NCBI RefSeq assembly: GCF_020829665.1
Contig: NZ_JAIVFT010000011.1
Span: 124,001 to 188,000, forward strand
Direction: 5' to 3'
DNA length: 64,000 nt
DNA from: Nostoc sp. CHAB 5824
GTDB taxonomy: Bacteria > Cyanobacteriota > Cyanobacteriia > Cyanobacteriales > Nostocaceae
The notes beneath the pieces are model-generated. The model was given only the letters and a program-made list of their open reading frames with translations, was not told the origin of the DNA and ran no database searches. A program made the translations under genes and the position numbers. Positions 22,779-32,162 of the stretch are shown piece by piece. The stretch's first letter is position 1; every line of letters starts with the position of its first letter.

Positions 22779-25583
22779 ATGGCTGAGGCGTTTATTTCTT
22801 ACTCCCGCAAAGATAAAGAGTTCGTCAAAAGGCTTTATGAAGCGCTCAAGCAACATAAGCGAGATATCTGGGTGGATTGGGAGGGAATTCCGTTCACGGC
22901 AGATTGGCGGAAAGAAATTCATGAAGGAATTGAAGCCGCTGATAATTTTATCTTTATTATTAGTCTGAATTCAGTAACTTCTGGAGTCTGCGGTGAAGAG
23001 ATTGCACACGCCCTCAAGCATAATAAACGTTTAGTGCCAATCGTGTTGCAGGATGTTAAGGGTGTTCATCCCGAATTAGCCAAAATTAATTATATTTTCT
23101 TCCAAGAAAGTAATGATTTTGAGCAGGCCTTGCAATCATTACTCAAAGCCCTCGATGCTGATCTAGCTCATGTTAAACAGCATACCCGCTTACTCGTGCG
23201 AGCCTTGGAGTGGGATCAGAAAAAACGCAACAATAGTTGCTTGCTGCAAGGTAGTGAACTAGAAGAAGCAGAGCAATGGTTCACCCAAGGAGCAGGGAAA
23301 GAACCCTTAATTACACCACTCCAACATGAGTACATCGGCGAAAGTCGCAAAGCCCAGAGTGTACGTCACAGAACAAGATTTATTGCGTTGACTTCAGGGT
23401 TGGTAATTTCAACGGGATTGGCTATTGTTGCAGTAATTGGGTGGAAGGAGGCCATTAACCAACGGATAGAAGCACAAAAATCTGAACTCCAAGCTCTAAT
23501 TTCAGCGTCAGACGCACGTTTTACCTCAAATAGAAATACGATTGATGCCTTAATAGAAGGTTTAAAAGCCGGGAAGAAACTCAAAGAACTAGACACAGCC
23601 AAAGTCACCATTCCCAATCAGGAACAGGCAAAAGTTATGACTGTGTTAGGACAAGCGGTTTACTGGGTAAGAGAGCGCAATCGCCTCCAGGGACACAGCG
23701 ATTATATCCAAAGCGTTAGTTTCAGTCCCGATGGAGAAGCGATCGCTACCGCTAGTGGGGACAAAACAGTAAAACTTTGGAACAAACAAGGTCTTTTGCT
23801 GAACACTTTCAAAGGGCATCCCGATCAAGTCTTCAGTGTGAGTTTTAGCCCCAATAGTCAAATCCTTGCTTCTGCCAGTTTTGACGGAACAGTGAAACTG
23901 TGGAAAAAAGATGGCAAGGAACTTAAAACCTTTAAAAAGCTGAATACTGCAATTCGGGCTGTGAGTTTTAGTCATGATGGCAAAACCCTTGCCTTTGGTG
24001 GTGATGACAATATGGTGAGACTTTGGAACATACAGGGTCAGGAACTCAAAACTTTTAAGGGGCATACAGGCCCAGTCGATAGTTTAAGTTTCAACCACGA
24101 CGATCAAATCCTTGCCTCTGCTAGCGTAGATAGAGCAGTGAAACTATGGAACAAAGATGGCAAAGAACTTAACGCCCTAGAAGGACATAATAATACAGTC
24201 ACTAGCGTGAGTTTTAGCTCCGACGATACCCTTGCCTCTGCCAGTTATGATGGAACGGTGAAATTTTGGAATCGCGATGGGAAACTGCTTTCAACTATTA
24301 ATAGATTAGAGGCACAAAGTAATCGGATCTACAGCGTCAGTTTCAGTCCCAATGGTCAGACCTTTGCCACGGGTGATGAAAATAACAGCGTGACACTCTG
24401 GCAGAGAAATGGCCAGAAACTTACCACCTTTACAGGACATAGTGGTGGAGTCAATCAAGTTACTTTCAGCCCCGATGGTCGTACCCTTGCATCTGCTAGT
24501 CAAGATAAGACAGTGAAACTGTGGCGAATTGCTCAGCCTTGGCAGACTATTCTCACTGGACATCAGGTTGGTGTCAATCGCGTGAATTTCTCACCTGACG
24601 GGAAAGCGGTAAGCGTTCGCAGAGCGTCTCGTAGAGAAGCCATGCCTGAAAGGCTTATTGCTACCGCCAGTGATAACGGAACGGTGAAACTCTGGAATCA
24701 GCAAGGTAAGCAGATTAAATCGCTGAAGATTAATGACTACAAAATCTGGGATGTAAATTTTAGTCCAGATGGTCAGATAATTGCCGCTGCTAGTTATGAC
24801 GGGGCGGTGAGACTGTTGAATCGTCAGGGTAAACTGCTCAATACTTTCAAGCATGGCGATCGCATTCGCATCCAGAGCGTGAGTTTCAGCCCAGACGGCA
24901 AGGTAATTGCTACCGCTAGTGATGACGGAACGGTGAAACTCTGGAATCGCAAGGGTCAGTTGCTTAACACCATAAAGGATAGTGCTACTGTCTATAGCGT
25001 CACTTTTAGTCCAGACGGCAAGATGATCGCCACTGGTAATAATGACGGGATAGTGAAACTCTGGAATCGGCAAGGTCAGTTACTTAACACCATAAACCAT
25101 AAGGCTGCTGTCTACAGCGTCAGTTTTAGTCCAGACGGCAAGATGATTGCCAGTGCTGGTGCAGATAATAAAGTAAAACTTTGGCATGACGGTCGTGCGA
25201 TCGCCAGTCTCAATGGGCATAATGCTGCAATCTGGCAAGTAACTTTCAGCCCTGACGGTCAGATGATTGCCACTGCTAGTGATGACAAAACAGTAAAACT
25301 TTGGCACAAAGACGGGACTTTGATTATTACTCTTACTGGTCATAGTGGTGAGGTCAATGGTATTAGTTTCAGCCCTGATAGTAAAACTCTCGTTTCTGGC
25401 AGTAAAGATGGTACAGCAATTTTGTGGAATGTGGAGAATATCACCCTAGATAATTTGATGGGGCGTGGGTGCGATTGGCTGCATGATTATCTAGCTAATA
25501 ATTCTCAGGATCAGAGCGTTGGCGCAGCCCATCGAAGATATCGCGATCTTTGTGATGGAGTTAAAACTCAGACTAAATCTTGA
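22779..25583 (+). CDS. TIR domain - transmembrane - 14 WD40 repeats protein
   Basis: 934 residues. A TIR_2 domain fills residues 3-125 (AFISYSRKDKEFV, DWEGI, SLNSVTSGVCGEEIAHAL); Glu73/Glu74 after Cys71 sit where NAD-cleaving TIRs carry their catalytic Glu. A linker and one membrane segment (about 201-222) follow, then from about residue 302 fourteen WD40 repeats, enough for two seven-bladed propellers, most ending in DGTVKLWN-type motifs. Repeat 8 has an extra 16 codons of dispersed-repeat DNA. A similar short repeat may lie in the C-terminal tail near 25505-25535. Possible role: membrane-bound sensor and NADase or scaffold, as in STAND-like signalling. The protease gene follows after 132 bp. 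Confidence 0.88.
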   Translation: MAEAFISYSRKDKEFVKRLYEALKQHKRDIWVDWEGIPFTADWRKEIHEGIEAADNFIFIISLNSVTSGVCGEEIAHALKHNKRLVPIVLQDVKGVHPELAKINYIFFQESNDFEQALQSLLKALDADLAHVKQHTRLLVRALEWDQKKRNNSCLLQGSELEEAEQWFTQGAGKEPLITPLQHEYIGESRKAQSVRHRTRFIALTSGLVISTGLAIVAVIGWKEAINQRIEAQKSELQALISASDARFTSNRNTIDALIEGLKAGKKLKELDTAKVTIPNQEQAKVMTVLGQAVYWVRERNRLQGHSDYIQSVSFSPDGEAIATASGDKTVKLWNKQGLLLNTFKGHPDQVFSVSFSPNSQILASASFDGTVKLWKKDGKELKTFKKLNTAIRAVSFSHDGKTLAFGGDDNMVRLWNIQGQELKTFKGHTGPVDSLSFNHDDQILASASVDRAVKLWNKDGKELNALEGHNNTVTSVSFSSDDTLASASYDGTVKFWNRDGKLLSTINRLEAQSNRIYSVSFSPNGQTFATGDENNSVTLWQRNGQKLTTFTGHSGGVNQVTFSPDGRTLASASQDKTVKLWRIAQPWQTILTGHQVGVNRVNFSPDGKAVSVRRASRREAMPERLIATASDNGTVKLWNQQGKQIKSLKINDYKIWDVNFSPDGQIIAAASYDGAVRLLNRQGKLLNTFKHGDRIRIQSVSFSPDGKVIATASDDGTVKLWNRKGQLLNTIKDSATVYSVTFSPDGKMIATGNNDGIVKLWNRQGQLLNTINHKAAVYSVSFSPDGKMIASAGADNKVKLWHDGRAIASLNGHNAAIWQVTFSPDGQMIATASDDKTVKLWHKDGTLIITLTGHSGEVNGISFSPDSKTLVSGSKDGTAILWNVENITLDNLMGRGCDWLHDYLANNSQDQSVGAAHRRYRDLCDGVKTQTKS
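24606..24656 (+). repeat. Small dispersed repeat inserted in frame in a WD40 blade
   Basis: Between PDGK and IATAS of repeat 8, where sister repeats have one codon (V, M or Q), there are 17 codons encoding AVSVRRASRREAMPERL. The DNA AGCGTTCGCAGAGCG followed by TCTCGTAGAGAAG is of the dispersed SDR type seen in Nostoc genomes. The reading frame is kept. Confidence 0.75.
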
Positions 25584-25715
25584 TTTTGCTAATTTTTATT
25601 ATTATTTCATTGTTTAAATACTTCAAGAAAAGTAATAATTTTTAAATATTTTTTTGCATAAAAAGAACCAGAACAATAGATAACCATAACAACATAAATC
25701 TGAGAGGAAATCACC

Positions 25716-28544
25716 GTGGATAGAAAAGCAACAGGTTGGGTACCAGACTACCCTGATTTTAGAGACTACCGCATGGACGAAATCAATCAGAAGTTAATGG
25801 TGACAGTCCAAGATATACAGATAAATAATGATAATGATTCGCAAAGTAGTGTAGAAGAACTGTTTGAATTACTAGATTCAATAAAAAATGAACTAAAGGA
25901 ACCTCTCAAAAATAAACTTGCCCCCAAGTTTAAAAACTTTGAAAAAAAGATAAGTAAAGGTTTCAAATTAGTCAATGCTAAAGCCCTTAAAGAACAAATA
26001 TTTTTAGCTCCTGGTTGTGCAGGTCAGGAAGTCTATAATCTTCAACAGAAGTTGCGAGAATTTCACAATTATAAGGATAAATTTGGAAATTGGGAAGGCA
26101 AGATTAAATGTTTATATCAAGATTTTTTAGCCTCAGATTACATAGAATATGGTTATTTTGGTAAAAATACAGAGGAGGCAGTAAAACTAGTCAAGAGCAT
26201 TTTTGGACTCTCAACTGTCTCAGATGACAGTGTTGATAGTGTTGTGGATCAAGTGACACTCTATACTTTAAACCAAGTTTTGGAAATCCTAGAAGGTCTA
26301 GAAACAGAAAAAACTTCTAAAGATGAAGCCACGGAAACAACGATAAAAAAATTGGGAGTGTTTGATCCAGAAATTAAAGACATTCAAATAAAACTGAATG
26401 AATTAGGTTATCTCAAAAACTTAGGAGAAAATAACGGGGCAATCAAGGGATTCTTTGACTATCTTACACAGGATGCAGTTCAAGAATTCCAAAGACAATA
26501 TTGTTCACAATATCCTTCAAAGTTTGATGGTGTTTATGGGATAGTTTCCGAACATACAAGGAAAACTTTAAATGAGCTATATAACAGATATAATGGACAA
26601 AAAGATTATGTAGAACAAAAAAAACCTGACTGTAAGAATGACGTTAAAGAACTACAAGAGCTTTTACGTGAGTTAGGAGAATTTGATGGACAAGTAACAG
26701 GGTATTCTGGATTACAGACACAGACAGCAGTCAAAGCATTTCAGGCTAAATATGGATTAGTAGTAGATGGTCTAGTTGATTCGCCAAAAACCTTGCAAAT
26801 ATTACGTGATCTAGTTGCGCTCAAAAAACAGCAGCGGTTAGTTTTACCTGCATCTTCAGCAATACCCATAAACCTTTATGAAATCATTTTAAGAGTTTTT
26901 GAAATTTCTGAATTTAAGGCTGAAGATTTTGTTAGTGAAAATGGATTTCAAGCAACTACAGATACAGATACTGATACGTCTGATCTCGGAAAACACCATA
27001 GTGTATTGAAGCGAGCAATTGATATGATGGTTAAATTGGTTGCTCAACTAATTTCTCCTTTAGCTCAACATAGAAATCTTGAAAAAGCTGTAAGAGACGT
27101 ATTAGAAAAACTAAATCAATGGTTTGAAAAATCGGAATACGTTCAACAAGAAAATGAGAAATTAAGTATTAATTCTGTCAATCATGAATTTTCTCAGCAA
27201 AAGTTGTTGCAAAAATCTAATATTTTTCCTCAAGCAGAACAGGAAAAAAACCTATTTAAAGGCTTGGATTTAAATTCAGTGTCTTTATATATAGCTCTTT
27301 CAACAATTTTAAACTTTAAACTATCCCTGACGAATATTAAGGAAAAATTTTCTGCTCAAGCAACCAAGGAGATAAATAGAGTAGCTATCTCTTTAAAAAA
27401 GATAGATGATATATTTAAGTCTCTTAAAAATTTAAAAGTGAATCGGGAAAATTATAATCCTCAACTTCAGGAAGAAAAAGATTCAAAAAATCAACAGAAG
27501 AATCTAAGAACAGTCATCCAAATACTACCAGAACTCCAAGATGAACTAAATTATTTAGAGAAAAACCTAGAGTTTCAAAGTGATTTACTAATTCCGGTAG
27601 AAGGTAATTTACAGGAATCTATCAGACCAAAACTAAAAAATGGCAAGAAGGTAACTGTATATTTATTAATGCCAGAATTTGTGGATTTAAGCTTCTGGTG
27701 TTCCCCAATTGAAGACCAAGGCTCATTGGATTCATGTACGGCACATGCCTGTGTTGCTTTAATGGAGTACTTTGAGAAAAGAAGTTTTGATAGATATGTC
27801 GATGCTTCTCGGCTCTTTCTTTACAAAGCAACACGTAATCTCATGCATCGTCAAGGTGATGCAGGAGCATCTCTAAGACAAACCATGCGGGCAATGGCAT
27901 TATTTGGCGTGCCTCCAGAAGAGTACTGGCCCTATAGAGAAGACAAGGTTGATGAAGAACCAACCCCTTTCTGCTACTCTTTCGGTCAAAGTTATCAAGC
28001 GCTGAAATACTTCCGCCTAAATCCCTTAGGCACTACAGAAAATATACTTTTATTCCGAATTAAAACAGCTTTAGCCGCTGGTTTTCCTTGCGCGTTTGGG
28101 TTTACTATGTATTATTCCATCGAGGATTTAAACCCAAGTGGTTATATTGCATACCCAGTTAAAAACGATAAGGTAAAAGGAGGTCACGCTGTTGTTGCAG
28201 TTGGCTACGACGACCATAAAGTAATAGAGAACGCTGATGGTAGTAGACGGTCACAAGGAGCATTGCTAATCAGAAACTCTTGGGGAACCGATTGGGGTGA
28301 AGGGGGCTATGGTTGGCTTCCTTATGACTACGTATTGGAAGGTTTGACAAATGACTGGTGGTCGCTGCTCAAGTCTAAGTGGTTTGAGACAGGACACTTC
28401 GGGTTAGGAGCAAACGATTGGGCGTCTGATTTGGGGGGAGGAGATACACCTAACATACTAAGAGAGAACCCTAAGTTAGCTAATTTGGATAAAGGAGATA
28501 CAGATAACAGACCAAAAGAGAACCCTAAGCCACCTGGAAATTAG
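25716..28544 (+). CDS. Papain-like (C1A) cysteine protease with peptidoglycan-binding-like modules
   Basis: 942 residues from GTG at 25716, with GAGAGGA upstream. The N-terminal motif GWVPDYPDFRDYRMDE is normally found just before the catalytic domain in bacterial C1A proteases; here about 630 residues intervene. That insert has three peptidoglycan-binding-like modules (about 95-165, 220-265, 310-370) and a long helical stretch (about 395-640). The catalytic domain follows: IEDQGSLDSCTAHA with Cys674, GGHAVVAVGYDD with His824, and RNSWGTDWGEGGYGW with Asn854. The oxyanion Gln is in EDQG. No signal peptide, so it is likely cytoplasmic. It follows the TIR-WD40 gene by 132 bp on the same strand, which suggests a functional pair. 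Confidence 0.86.
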   Translation: MDRKATGWVPDYPDFRDYRMDEINQKLMVTVQDIQINNDNDSQSSVEELFELLDSIKNELKEPLKNKLAPKFKNFEKKISKGFKLVNAKALKEQIFLAPGCAGQEVYNLQQKLREFHNYKDKFGNWEGKIKCLYQDFLASDYIEYGYFGKNTEEAVKLVKSIFGLSTVSDDSVDSVVDQVTLYTLNQVLEILEGLETEKTSKDEATETTIKKLGVFDPEIKDIQIKLNELGYLKNLGENNGAIKGFFDYLTQDAVQEFQRQYCSQYPSKFDGVYGIVSEHTRKTLNELYNRYNGQKDYVEQKKPDCKNDVKELQELLRELGEFDGQVTGYSGLQTQTAVKAFQAKYGLVVDGLVDSPKTLQILRDLVALKKQQRLVLPASSAIPINLYEIILRVFEISEFKAEDFVSENGFQATTDTDTDTSDLGKHHSVLKRAIDMMVKLVAQLISPLAQHRNLEKAVRDVLEKLNQWFEKSEYVQQENEKLSINSVNHEFSQQKLLQKSNIFPQAEQEKNLFKGLDLNSVSLYIALSTILNFKLSLTNIKEKFSAQATKEINRVAISLKKIDDIFKSLKNLKVNRENYNPQLQEEKDSKNQQKNLRTVIQILPELQDELNYLEKNLEFQSDLLIPVEGNLQESIRPKLKNGKKVTVYLLMPEFVDLSFWCSPIEDQGSLDSCTAHACVALMEYFEKRSFDRYVDASRLFLYKATRNLMHRQGDAGASLRQTMRAMALFGVPPEEYWPYREDKVDEEPTPFCYSFGQSYQALKYFRLNPLGTTENILLFRIKTALAAGFPCAFGFTMYYSIEDLNPSGYIAYPVKNDKVKGGHAVVAVGYDDHKVIENADGSRRSQGALLIRNSWGTDWGEGGYGWLPYDYVLEGLTNDWWSLLKSKWFETGHFGLGANDWASDLGGGDTPNILRENPKLANLDKGDTDNRPKENPKPPGN

Positions 28545-29009
28545 GGTAAATGCACGTAATTGCAGCAAACCCTTGGTGGATAAGAATATTGATGAAAAAA
28601 TTGCCTAAAACATGAAACGCTCAAACCCTGGCTATTAAAGAAACGTGAGTTCAACGGGGTTAATTGACTGTGATATCAGCTTAAGGGTTCAATTTAATAA
28701 GTATGCAATTTTAATTTTTGAAGATGTCAAATGTTTGAGGCAATGTTTAATTCTGATTTTTCACGGTATCTGGAAAACCTCTCTCCCTTTAGGAGAGAGA
28801 CTTTGAATTTTATCTCTTAGAGCGTCGCGAAGGGGGTTAGATTTTTCGTAGGTTTTTCCATATAACGTGAAAAGTGAGATGTTTAATTAAGTTGACTTAT
28901 TGATAATATTTTTTCGCAAGTGTCACACTGAAGTTAGAAATGTTTACTGAAGGGATGCACATATCTGTACGCTCACCAATGGTCAGATTAATTTAGAGGA
29001 AAATAACTT
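28545..29009. other. Intergenic region containing a MITE-like element
   Basis: About 465 bp with no gene. It holds the 117-bp element at 28757-28873 and the promoter and ribosome site (AGAGGAAA) of the oxidoreductase gene. Confidence 0.55.
28757..28873. mobile_element. MITE-like element with about 23-bp imperfect terminal inverted repeats
   Basis: The left end TTTTCACGGTATCTGG continues as AAAACCT; the right end reads AGGTTTTTCCATATAACG then TGAAAA. Reverse-complemented, the right end matches the left with two mismatches and one indel. Inside is a second palindrome CTCTCTCC...GGAGAGAG and an SDR-like AGCGTCGCGAAG. It has no coding capacity. Confidence 0.6.
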
Positions 29010-30032
29010 ATGTCTGATTTAATTAACAAACAAATCATCCTTAAAAGTCGTCCAGTCGGCGAACCAAAGGAGAGTGATTTTGCTTTAGTAGAAACCCCAA
29101 CTTCCGAACCGGGTGAAGACGAAATTCTTAGCCGCACTATTTATCTATCTCTCGACCCTTACATGCGTGGTCGCATTAGTGCAGGCAAGTCTTATGCTGC
29201 ATCAGTAGAATTGGGTTCAGTTATTGTGGGTGGTACAGTCAGCCAAGTAATTAAATCAAATCATCCTCAATTTAAAGTTGGGGATTTTGTTCTTAGCAAT
29301 AACGGTTGGCAAACTTATGCTGTATCTAAGGGTGAGACACTGCGTAAACTTGATCCTACTCAAGCACCTTTATCCTATAGTCTAGGTGTACTGGGTATGC
29401 CTGGTCTGACTGCTTATGCTGCTCTACTTGATATCGGTCAACCAAAAGAAGGTGAAACTGTTGTGGTTTCAGCCGCTTCTGGTGCTGTCGGTGCAGTAGC
29501 AGGTCAAATTGCCAAAATTAAAGGTGCGCGAGTCGTGGGAATTGTCGGAAGTGACGATAAGCGGGATTATATAGTTAAGGAATTAGGTTTTGATGTTGGC
29601 ATTAACCGCAAAACTCAAGAACTTGATTCAGCGCTCAAAGAAGCTGCTCCTAATGGCATTGATGTTTACTATGACAATACAGCAGGTGTGATTTTAGAAA
29701 CTGTGTTGCAGCAGATCAATCTTGGAGCAAGAATTCCACTAGTAGGTTTGATTTCGGAGTATAACGCCATCTCTACTCCACCAGGGCCTAATTTAAGACC
29801 ACTGCTAATCAAGCGGGCCTTGATCAAAGGTTTTCTAGTTAGTGATTACCAACATCGGTTTAATGATTTTTTGCATGATGTTCCTGGATGGTTGCAATCT
29901 GGTCAACTCAAGTATAAAGAAGATGTAGTTGTTGGTTTAGAGAACGCTCCTAGTGCATTTATTGGTTTACTTCGAGGTGATAATTTTGGCAAGCTGATTG
30001 TTAAGGTCAATGACGACCCAACAGCAGCTTGA
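29010..30032 (+). CDS. NADP-dependent zinc-free oxidoreductase (CurA/leukotriene B4 12-dehydrogenase-like)
   Basis: 340 residues of the medium-chain dehydrogenase superfamily without the catalytic zinc residues. LSLDPYMRGRIS near the N-terminus, the NADPH-binding segment VSAASGAVGAVAGQIAKIKG (about residues 152-171), and GLISEYN with FLVSDYQHRF are hallmarks of the CurA/PTGR group. It reduces alpha,beta-unsaturated ketones or aldehydes with NADPH. Free-standing gene with ribosome site AGAGGAA. Confidence 0.9.
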   Translation: MSDLINKQIILKSRPVGEPKESDFALVETPTSEPGEDEILSRTIYLSLDPYMRGRISAGKSYAASVELGSVIVGGTVSQVIKSNHPQFKVGDFVLSNNGWQTYAVSKGETLRKLDPTQAPLSYSLGVLGMPGLTAYAALLDIGQPKEGETVVVSAASGAVGAVAGQIAKIKGARVVGIVGSDDKRDYIVKELGFDVGINRKTQELDSALKEAAPNGIDVYYDNTAGVILETVLQQINLGARIPLVGLISEYNAISTPPGPNLRPLLIKRALIKGFLVSDYQHRFNDFLHDVPGWLQSGQLKYKEDVVVGLENAPSAFIGLLRGDNFGKLIVKVNDDPTAA

Positions 30033-30160
30033 TCGGCTATTAAGCTAGGTGTGTGCTACGTTGACGCAAATCAGTAGCACATTACTAAACAAAAGGGAGC
30101 AAATTGTTGAAAGTCAGCGTCAGGAGTAGATAATTCAACTAAAATTTTAGGCGTAACTAG

Positions 30161-31166
30161 ATGCACAATGGTTTTAGGAGTAATCTGCCACTACTGCTGA
30201 CATTCTGCTTATTTACTAGCTTTTTGCCTGCCTCTGGTTCAGTTTTATGTCCAGCCGTTGCTTCTGACGAATACTATAAAGTAGCCAGAAATTATGGCAG
30301 AGATGGACGCACAGGAAGTGATGGGCGATCGGGTAGAAATGGTGGCAGTGGTGAAAACCAAAATATTTTTGTCAATGGTTCACCTGTTAATCTTGACTTG
30401 TCGGGTAAAGATGGTGAAGACGGGGAAGACGGAGAACATGGTGATCAACCGGATTGTGGTTATCAACGCGATGCCTACGACGGGCTACGCCCACGCGTCA
30501 GCCATGATATAAATGCACCAAATGGTGGTAATGGCGGTAATGGTGGCAACTTCTCTACTTGCGCCTGCTTCTGCGATCGCTGATGATTATCGAGAGTTTG
30601 AACAGCGTCTAGAAGAAGCTTTTCAAATAGTTTGGCAAGAAAGACAACCCATTACCAGCTTTGGCAATCAAGCTGTAACACTGAATTTAACTGACAACAA
30701 ACAAGTAGAAATTACTTTTGTTGAGGAATTATGAGTTGAGGGTAACACTAAAAGTGAGGCTAACTTGACAACATTTATCGTTAACCATGCCATTCCTAAG
30801 AAAGATGTCACCCGGTTAGCTGTGGCAGAGTTTGCCGATGCAGGACAAAACCTCAACTTAAAAATAGTCGATTTGGCAGCAAAGTCTGATGCTATTAATA
30901 CTCAGTTTCGCGTGAAATTCCGCGCACAAGATAGCTTGCACGGTTTTTCTGGCTACAAAACTGAATATGAAGGGGATATTCCCAACGAACTTGTGACTCG
31001 TGACTACAATCGTTTTACTCTAGCTTTGGGCAAGCTCAAAATTCCTGACGAAGCTTTACGCCCTGGTGTCAACGTTGATATTGAAGTTGTAGCAACTCGT
31101 TCTTTGGGAATACGTTCTGCAAAGCAAACTATTAACTGGCAGGGTGCAATCCGCAAGCCTAGATAA
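30161..31166 (+). pseudogene. Decayed secreted collagen-like glycine-rich protein
   Basis: Three pieces of one gene are visible. Piece 1 (30161-30583) has a signal peptide, Gly-x-x-rich repeats such as GRDGRTGSDGRSGRNGG and the stretch IFVNGSPVNLDLSGKDGEDG. Piece 2 in another frame (from about 30544) reads TSLLAPASAIADDYREFEQ up to a TGA at 30732. Piece 3 (to 31166) continues in the frame of piece 2, with EGNTKSEANLTTFIVNHAIP. The break between 1 and 2 looks like an internal deletion with a frame change (the Gly-rich region joins directly to the later domain). The TGA stands where a Trp codon (TGG) would fit. An SDR-like sequence at about 30468-30500 adds residues in piece 1. The pieces are unlikely to give a working protein. 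Confidence 0.75.
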
Positions 31167-31169
31167 AAT

Positions 31170-31730
31170 TTAGGAAGGTTTTTTTCCATCTGAAACCATT
31201 TGCGAAAGAATATAGGCTGCGAAATCTAGTAACTGATCCAGCAAAAAGCCAATGATACCGATGTAGAGGATCACCTGGATTATGTAATCGGCATTGCCAG
31301 CTTTATAAGCATCCCAGAGTGTAAAGCCAAGTCCTTTTGGGCCGATTAACATTTCTGTAGCAATAACTATAAACCAGGCTACCCAAATGCTAACTTTCAA
31401 GGCGTGAAATAGATGAAATATAGCTACTCGAAAGTTATTATTCTGTCTATGAAAATGCCGCATACCTATTGCCGTATTTATGATCATCGTCCAGAAAGTT
31501 CCCAGAAAAACTACTACAATAGCAGCCGATTCGCTCTCTTGAAACGCTATTAGGGTAATAGGTAGCAAAGCTATAGGAGGGATACTATGTGGTATCTGAA
31601 ATATCAGCCTGAATAACTGATAAATCATGCTATTCATGCCGATAAAATATCCAATGAAACTACCCAATACAGCGGCTGGGATGTAACCTACAAATAACCG
31701 TTGCAGGCTAGCTAAAATGTCTAAAAACAT
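31170..31730 (-). CDS. Shortened NrtB/SsuC-like ABC transporter permease
   Basis: 186 residues against about 250-280 for the family. ASLQRLFVGYIPAAVLGSFI, IPPIALLPITLIAFQESESA, and ATEMLIGPKGLGFTLWDAYK match NrtB/SsuC permeases in order. The first membrane segment is missing, and the cytoplasmic EAA loop that docks the ATPase is shortened: FRVAIFHLFHALKVSIW stands where NrtB has a longer loop. No ATPase or binding protein is adjacent. It may be degenerate or a specialised solitary protein; it could be related to the incomplete ssu set 11 kb away, but that is only a guess. Confidence 0.6.
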   Translation of the reverse strand: MFLDILASLQRLFVGYIPAAVLGSFIGYFIGMNSMIYQLFRLIFQIPHSIPPIALLPITLIAFQESESAAIVVVFLGTFWTMIINTAIGMRHFHRQNNNFRVAIFHLFHALKVSIWVAWFIVIATEMLIGPKGLGFTLWDAYKAGNADYIIQVILYIGIIGFLLDQLLDFAAYILSQMVSDGKKPS

Positions 31731-32162
31731 ATTATTTCCTATGCCTCAGTTCTCATCGAGAATATCTGGGAAATACTGTGGCAACAACATAAAATAGCGG
31801 ATGAAAAAGTGATTTTAATCGCACTTCCTCTTTTCTCACTACAAGATTTCCTAGAACCTCTCCTCCTTGGCGGTTAATCAAAAAAATTAGGTGTTTTTAC
31901 GATCTGATAGTGGTAGTACAAAGAAGAGGTAAAACTTGGCTTTACTAAACTTTATCAGAAAAGGAAATCCTGATTAGTAAATTAAATACAATTTCCAGAT
32001 TTTACTTGCTTGATAATTGTACTAAGTATGAATATCTAAAAGTTTTAATACTAGGTAAATAGCAAATTTTGTTATTAGCAATACAGATGACAAATAAAAT
32101 AAGAAGTAGGAAGGATGAAATTTTTTATTTAACTTTCATCCTTTACAGTTTAGTCTTTGCGA
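31731..32162. other. Intergenic, nothing identified
   Basis: About 430 bp of AT-rich DNA between two minus-strand genes; I see no gene, terminator hairpin or repeat that I can support. Confidence 0.4.

Noticed and set aside
24591..25343. Open frames opposite the WD40 repeats
   Set aside because: They come from the periodic codon pattern of the repeats; the plus-strand protein is clear.
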